A DNA stretch of 58,921 bases from an uncultured Microcaldota archaeon (GTDB lineage: Archaea; Micrarchaeota; Micrarchaeia; Burarchaeales; Fermentimicrarchaeaceae), in contig CAISET010000025.1 in assembly GCA_903884505.1 (NCBI GenBank), positions 1-58,921 of the forward strand, read 5' to 3'. The number at the start of each line of letters is the position of its first letter. Positions within the stretch are counted from its first letter, which is position 1. Below are positions 55,805 to 58,921 of the stretch, piece after piece. The notes under the pieces were generated by a model, which worked only from the letters and a program-made list of their open reading frames with translations, searched no databases and had not been told where the DNA came from. Made by a program: the position numbers and the translations under genes.

Positions 55805-57373
55805 TTATTTCTCAGCCTTCTCAGGCTTCCACTCGAAGACGCGGTTTTCGCCCATCCTTCCCAGGATGATTTCCTCAAGCTCAATCGCATTCACTTCCTC
55901 AACCATATCAATGGCCTCGCTGAGCTTCGTTTCGCTCTCGGAGACAATCTCGTAAAGCAGCTGCCCCTTCTTCACCTTGTCCCCGCTCTCCACATGCAGA
56001 ATCATGCCCGCGCCCTTCGACTTCGGCGCGCCCGCAGCCCGCGCAATCCTGTTTACCGCCTGGTTATCCACCAGGTGTATCCTGCCATCCGCCTCGGCGA
56101 AGATCTGGTGCCTGTACTGGCCTATTGGCAAATCATCGGGCTTCACCTTCGGGTTGCCCCCCTGCGCCTCGATAATCTCCTTCATCTTCTCATAGGCCTT
56201 CCCGCTCTGCAGCAAATCAAGCGAAACGGCATAGCCCCTTCCAGGCTCAACCTTGCCGCTCAGCTCGAGCACAGCGCCAGCGAGCTTGCAGGACTTCTGC
56301 GTCAAATCCGAAGGCCCGCTCCCCTGCAGGGCCTTCAGGACGTCACGGCATTCGAGCGCGGGCCCTATCCCCTCGCCCACCGGGTCCCTTCCGTAAGTGA
56401 TGAAGACCTCGCATTTCATCCCGAGTTTCGCGCCTATGACTATGAACTCGCGCGCCAAATCGTTCGCCATCTCCATGCTCTCTATCTTCGCGCCCCTGCC
56501 AACCGGTATGTCTATCACCACATAGTCCGCGCCCACGCTCTTCTTCTTCGCGAGCACCGAAGCGACCATCACCCCCTTCGGGTCCAGCCTGAGCGGGTGC
56601 CTTATCCGTATCAGCTTGTCATCCGCGGCCGCGAGGTTCATCTCCCCTCCCCATGCGATGCATCCGCGCGTCTTCAGCACTATCCTCTTCATCTCCTCAA
56701 GCGACAGCTCGACCTTGGCCAGCACTTCCATCGTGTCCGCTGTCCCCGCCGCACTCGTTATCGAGCGCGAGCTCGTCTTCGGCATGTAAAGGCCAGATGC
56801 CGCAACAATCGGCACGATGAGCATCGTGGTCCTGTTCCCCGCCACCCCGCCCGTGCAGTGCTTGTCCACAACCGGATGCACTCCCAGCTCCAGCGTCTTG
56901 CCCGAATTCACTATTGCCTTCGTAAGCGCTACCGTCTCGTCCGTTCCCAGCCCCCTGATATACAGGGAGGTTATGAAAGAAGCAAGCTCCACATCGCTCA
57001 GCTTGTTGTCCATCAGCTCCGTGATTACCGTCTCTATCTCCTTCGGTTCCAGCATCCTCCCGTCCATCTTCTTTTTTATTATCTCGATTGACGCCGGTTG
57101 CCCCGTCGGCGAGAGCGTTAGCTGGTCCCCCCTCTTCACCCCCAGCTTCTCCGCAATATCCGCAAAAAGCCCGACCTCACCCCTTTTCACCATCGTGCTG
57201 CTCACGTCAACAATCGCCACTGCCTGCTTTAAGTCCCTCTCGACAATCACGCGGTCCGCAGTATATATGCCATTCTCGTGCGCCTCATCCTCGTTCAGGA
57301 GGACGATGTTCGTTCCTGTCCTGACATCGAACACGCGCGCCTCAAATTTCGTTTTTAATTTGTGGACAGCCAT
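55805..57373 (-). CDS. deoA: AMP phosphorylase
   Basis: 522 residues, the length of archaeal AMP phosphorylase (bacterial thymidine phosphorylases are about 440). N-terminal about 85-residue archaeal domain, then GKTLELGVHPVVDKHCTGGVAGNRTT (in two parts: GKTLELGVHPVVDKH, CTGGVAGNRTT), SSRSITSAAGTADTME and GGEMNLAAADDKLI. It converts AMP plus phosphate to adenine and ribose-1,5-bisphosphate. The R15P isomerase gene lies four bases upstream in the same operon, giving the first two steps of the archaeal AMP pathway. Confidence 0.94.
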   Translation of the reverse strand: MAVHKLKTKFEARVFDVRTGTNIVLLNEDEAHENGIYTADRVIVERDLKQAVAIVDVSSTMVKRGEVGLFADIAEKLGVKRGDQLTLSPTGQPASIEIIKKKMDGRMLEPKEIETVITELMDNKLSDVELASFITSLYIRGLGTDETVALTKAIVNSGKTLELGVHPVVDKHCTGGVAGNRTTMLIVPIVAASGLYMPKTSSRSITSAAGTADTMEVLAKVELSLEEMKRIVLKTRGCIAWGGEMNLAAADDKLIRIRHPLRLDPKGVMVASVLAKKKSVGADYVVIDIPVGRGAKIESMEMANDLAREFIVIGAKLGMKCEVFITYGRDPVGEGIGPALECRDVLKALQGSGPSDLTQKSCKLAGAVLELSGKVEPGRGYAVSLDLLQSGKAYEKMKEIIEAQGGNPKVKPDDLPIGQYRHQIFAEADGRIHLVDNQAVNRIARAAGAPKSKGAGMILHVESGDKVKKGQLLYEIVSESETKLSEAIDMVEEVNAIELEEIILGRMGENRVFEWKPEKAEK

Positions 57374-57377
57374 CCTC

Positions 57378-58298
57378 TCACTCCAACCCGAATTCTTTCA
57401 TCGCCATTGCAACAAACCCCTGCGGGGTGACTACTCCCTTCTCGGTTATGTAGCCGGTAATATATTTCGCATCCGTCCTGTCGAAAGCGTAATTGAGGAT
57501 TTTCACGCCTTTCATCTCCTTAGGGTCCGCAATCTCTTGCGCATCCCTTTCCTCCATCTCCGTCATCCTTCCCCAAATCGTCAATGGGTCGAACTTGTAG
57601 AGCTCAGCGCAGGAGAAGAACCTCACGTCGCTCTCCTTCGCAATAGTCGCAATCCCCGCAGTGCCGATCTTGTTTACCAAATCCCCGGTGCTTGTAATTG
57701 AGTCCGCGCCCACGAGCACCAAATCCGTTTTCCCCATCATGCTCTTCGCAGCGGAATCCACGACAAGCGTGACATCCACGCCCGCACCAGCCAATTCCTT
57801 AGCCGAAATCCTCCCCTGATACAGGGGCCTCGTTTCCGTGCAGGTGACTTTCGGCGCCTTTCCCATCTCCTGCGCCCTCTTCAAAATTCCCATGAGCGTA
57901 TGTGAATGGCAATGAATCAGGATTCTGGCATCAATCGGAAGCTCCTTCGCCCCGAACTCCGCAATTTTCCCCGCATTCTCCTCAAACTTCTTCAGCAAAA
58001 TCTTCTCCTCGTCAGCAATCGCCTTCCTCGCCTCCCCGACCCCCTTCGGCTTCCTCTTCTGCATCTCGGCAAAAAGAAAGCGCAGGGAATTCTGCAGCAT
58101 GGGCTCGGTCGGCCTCGCGTTCGCGAGCGCATCGGCCGCAACCAGCAAATCGCTCCTGAAGGCCTCAAGGCTCTTCGCGTCGCTCTCCTTCGCCTGCAGC
58201 GCCATGGCCTCGACCGCTGCCTGCGCCACCTTCCGCGCCCCCTGGATTTTCAGGGATTTTATCTCTCCGCAGGTTTTCTCCACCTTCCTTGAAAGCAT
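57378..58298 (-). CDS. ribose-1,5-bisphosphate isomerase (eIF2B-related)
   Basis: 306 residues. eIF2B/MtnA-type fold with ILIHCHSHTLMGILKRAQEM (catalytic Cys-x-Ser pattern), CTETRPLYQGRISAKEL, and LVLVGADSITSTGDLVNKIGT (catalytic Asp). Makes ribulose-1,5-bisphosphate from R15P. First gene of the operon with AMP phosphorylase. RuBisCO, the next enzyme, is not in the window. The promoter is the shared TATA at 58318-58325, about 24 bases upstream: leaderless. Confidence 0.92.
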   Translation of the reverse strand: MLSRKVEKTCGEIKSLKIQGARKVAQAAVEAMALQAKESDAKSLEAFRSDLLVAADALANARPTEPMLQNSLRFLFAEMQKRKPKGVGEARKAIADEEKILLKKFEENAGKIAEFGAKELPIDARILIHCHSHTLMGILKRAQEMGKAPKVTCTETRPLYQGRISAKELAGAGVDVTLVVDSAAKSMMGKTDLVLVGADSITSTGDLVNKIGTAGIATIAKESDVRFFSCAELYKFDPLTIWGRMTEMEERDAQEIADPKEMKGVKILNYAFDRTDAKYITGYITEKGVVTPQGFVAMAMKEFGLE

Positions 58299-58317
58299 AA
58301 GTTGGGTAGGCGCACAG

Positions 58318-58325
58318 TTATTAAA
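58318..58325. promoter_or_regulatory. shared TATA between R15P isomerase and the third surface-protein gene
   Basis: TTATTAAA, centre 58321.5; the ATG at 58298 (minus) is 23.5 bases away and the GTG at 58349 (plus) 27.5 bases. Confidence 0.55.
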
Positions 58326-58348
58326 AAGCGTATGCGAAAGTGGAAGGC

Positions 58349-58921
58349 GTGCATCGCATTAATCGCAAGGCACAGTCAGAACCTTTGGATGCCATCGTCG
58401 CTCGCACCCAATGTGCGTCCCCCGCAACACCCTCGGGTGTTGCGCAGTTGCACCGGGGCTCGTTCCTTGGCACATCCAGTCGCCTCCGGCGACTGCCTGT
58501 TGCCTCGTTTTGCTCGGCAACATCCAAGGTTCCTGAACCTCCAAGCCGCAAGGCACAGGCAGCCATTGAATTCCTCATCACAAACGGCTGGGCAATCTTA
58601 GTCGTCCTCATCCTTCTTGCAGTCCTCTTCTACATCGGAGTCCTCAGCCCACAGAACACTACCCCGAACACCTGCCTCTTCCAACCCGGCTTCTCCTGCT
58701 ACACATTCAAAGTCGGGAATGAAACCGGCTCATTAGAATTGGATTTCGGCCAGGCAACCGGAAAATCAATCCAGGTCACAGGAATCTCCTGCTCCCAGAA
58801 CTCAACTGCCGCGCTTCACACGTCTCCACTTAATGAGCGCGTCACAGTTCCATCCGGGGAGCACAGATGGATAACCGGGGGGAACTCAATCAACACCGGC
58901 ATCACCTGCGAAGGCGCAACA
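58349..58921 (+). CDS. class III-signal surface protein with in-frame element, 3' end outside window
   Basis: GTG 58349 is set by the TATA. The frame reads HRINRKAQ, then 61 residues from a repeat (SEPLDAIVARTQC ... ATSKVPEPPS), then RKAQAAIEFLITNGWA and the TM helix and domain shared with the 23567 and 48108 proteins (SPQNTTPNTCLFQPGFSC). No stop occurs through the element. The usual beta-helix part would lie beyond the window. The N-terminus is thus about 60 residues longer than in its relatives. Confidence 0.8.
   Translation, partial: MHRINRKAQSEPLDAIVARTQCASPATPSGVAQLHRGSFLGTSSRLRRLPVASFCSATSKVPEPPSRKAQAAIEFLITNGWAILVVLILLAVLFYIGVLSPQNTTPNTCLFQPGFSCYTFKVGNETGSLELDFGQATGKSIQVTGISCSQNSTAALHTSPLNERVTVPSGEHRWITGGNSINTGITCEGAT
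58364..58558 (+). repeat. element E13 with exact 12-bp flanking duplication
   Basis: CGCAAGGCACAG at 58364-58375 and again at 58547-58558. Between them: TCAGAACCTTTGGATGCC ... GGCAACATCCAAGGTTCCTGA, with inner palindromes (CAACACCC TCGG GTGTTG; GTCGCCTCCGGCGAC). The start TCAGAACC and end GGTTCCTGAACCTCC are the same as in E9. Length multiple of three. Confidence 0.8.

Overview
The window (about 59 kb, GC-rich) comes from an archaeon, most likely a DPANN lineage of the Diapherotrites/Micrarchaeota type. The evidence is archaeal TATA promoters with many leaderless starts, class III (archaellin/pilin-like) signal peptides of the QAAIEFLITNGWA type, and a set of archaeal enzymes: CDP-archaeol synthase, CTP-dependent riboflavin kinase, archease, deoxyhypusine synthase, cupin-type phosphoglucose isomerase, ApgM, NadM, AMP phosphorylase and ribose-1,5-bisphosphate isomerase. 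A few genes look bacterial in type (a short AlaRS, class I FBPase).

Layout. 1-5.9 kb: minus-strand operon of a MoxR/NorQ-type AAA+ ATPase, a NorD/CbbO-type VWA protein, a possible 52-aa linker gene and a HEAT-repeat protein leaving the window. 5.9-7.4 kb: three small minus-strand genes. 7.4-14.1 kb: plus-strand operon nadM, glycosyltransferase, glmS, NHL-repeat coiled-coil protein, two-TM coiled-coil protein. 14.1-20.0 kb: TRAM protein, P2-type cation ATPase, unknown protein, tRNA-Gln fused closely to cupin PGI, MFS transporter. 20.0-27.9 kb: lipoprotein, archease, apgM, ribK, large beta-helix surface protein, trxB, MBL nuclease-like protein. 27.9-34.9 kb: tRNA-Ile with two hairpin repeats, FBPase and FBP aldolase, VIT-like protein, MgtA-type ATPase. 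35-40 kb: Cys-rich repeat lipoprotein, two paralogous unknown genes, interrupted tRNA-Glu and tRNA-Val, transglutaminase-like protein, OFA-type MFS. 40.3-47.3 kb: alaS, AbrB-like regulator and a MacB-type ABC exporter operon. 47.3-59 kb: tiny basic protein, carS, 1537-aa beta-helix protein, OB-fold protein, deoxyhypusine synthase, M24 peptidase, AMP phosphorylase, R15P isomerase and the start of a third class III-signal protein.

Metabolism: apgM, FBP aldolase, FBPase and PGI give a partial gluconeogenic route feeding the glycosyltransferase and GlmS. AMP phosphorylase plus R15P isomerase are the first steps of the archaeal AMP pathway; the RuBisCO step is not in the window.

The most unusual feature is a dispersed family of small (about 50-170 bp) hairpin elements (at 28.0, 36.7-37.0, 39.3-39.55, 40.2, 48.2, 52.7, 53.2-53.5 and 58.4 kb) located at or inside the ends of tRNA and protein genes. 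Each leaves a displaced copy of the gene end on one side and an intact, sometimes heavily synonymously recoded, copy on the other. In several elements the outer stem bases vary from site to site, and the partner arm varies with them. Two elements sit in frame in class III-signal proteins. Several other genes (archease, the 33-aa basic protein, probably ribK) carry tandem decayed copies of their own 3' ends without a recognisable full element. A second recurrent feature is a single near-palindromic TATA box serving two divergent transcripts.
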